NCBI GenBank assembly: GCA_013153105.1
Contig: JAADFC010000143.1
Span: 1 to 5,360 of the forward strand
Direction: 5' to 3'
Source: Thermoproteota archaeon
Lineage (GTDB): Archaea; Thermoproteota; Thermoprotei_A; Sulfolobales; Pyrodictiaceae
DNA length: 5,360 nt
This document shows positions 5,215-5,360 of the stretch, piece by piece (within the stretch, counting starts at the first letter, position 1; each line of letters starts with the position of its first letter). The notes under the pieces were generated by a model that was not told where the DNA came from, searched no databases, and was given only the letters and a program-made list of their open reading frames with translations. The position numbers were made by a program, and so were the translations under genes.

Positions 5215-5360
5215 GTGCCGGTTCGGGTGAGGATACTCGGGGACGGCGAGAAGACTGTGGAGTACAGGCCGGGGATGAAGGTCTCCGACGTGCTGAGGGA
5301 GCTGGGGCTACTAAGCGGCGAGTACGTCGTCGCCAGGGGCGGGAGGGTGGTGGCGGAGGA
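5215..5360 (+). CDS. MoaD/ThiS/SAMP-like beta-grasp sulfur carrier or modifier, N-terminal part only
   Basis: The 48 visible codons read as the first half of a ubiquitin-like small protein: strand VRVRILGDGE, strand KTVEYRPGM, the helix VSDVLRELGL, then strand EYVVARGGRVV. The spacing and the turn before 'VVARGGRVV' match the ThiS/MoaD/Urm1 pattern. Proteins of this family carry sulfur as a C-terminal thiocarboxylate for molybdopterin, thiamine or tRNA thiolation, or are conjugated to proteins as SAMPs. The diglycine end that would confirm this lies beyond the window. GTG 5215 follows a GGGGGGAG purine run with a short 2-nt spacer; GTG 5227 is an alternative with longer spacing. The gene starts 28 bp after the stress protein stop and is probably in its operon. 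The family is likely; which pathway it serves is unknown. Confidence 0.7.
   Translation, partial: MPVRVRILGDGEKTVEYRPGMKVSDVLRELGLLSGEYVVARGGRVVAE

Overview
The window looks like chromosomal DNA of a GC-rich hyperthermophilic crenarchaeote, most likely Desulfurococcales (Pyrodictium/Aeropyrum type). The pointers are a full-length CdvA, which belongs to the ESCRT-III-like cell division machinery of Crenarchaeota; heavy use of AGG (Arg) and ATA (Ile) codons in an otherwise GC-rich sequence; frequent GTG and TTG starts; TTAAATA-like TATA boxes; and pyrimidine tracts in place of classic hairpin terminators. The genus assignment is inference.

Layout. Positions 1-4211 are five tandem minus-strand genes, read from high to low coordinate: a 12-or-so-helix ion-transporter-superfamily permease (NhaD/ArsB type, 2805-4211), 3-dehydroquinate synthase aroB (1605-2729), cell division protein cdvA (843-1559), a 72-residue helical protein (549-767), and a nucleotidyltransferase-fold protein that overlaps it and runs off the left edge (1-591). 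A roughly 135-bp divergent control region (4212-4346) follows. On the plus strand come a two-domain universal stress protein (4347-5186) and, 28 bp later, the start of a MoaD/ThiS/SAMP-like beta-grasp protein (5215 to the right edge).

How the pieces work together. The permease and the ATP-binding stress protein are divergent and share one AT-rich promoter island, so co-regulation is plausible. AroB (second step of the shikimate pathway) stands alone among unrelated genes, but its last codons form the TATA box of cdvA, so the two are physically interlocked. CdvA sits upstream of a nucleotidyltransferase module and not, within this window, upstream of its partners cdvB and cdvC. The same 13-nt pyrimidine tract follows the permease and cdvA, which would make each an end of a transcription unit.

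Most interesting items. These are the overlapping small protein/nucleotidyltransferase pair, which could be a toxin-antitoxin-like module or a frameshifted single gene; an exact 60-residue-period repeat inside the CdvA coiled coil; and the compact divergent promoter. I do not see a clearly new multi-gene system. No rRNA, tRNA, CRISPR array or insertion sequence was recognised.
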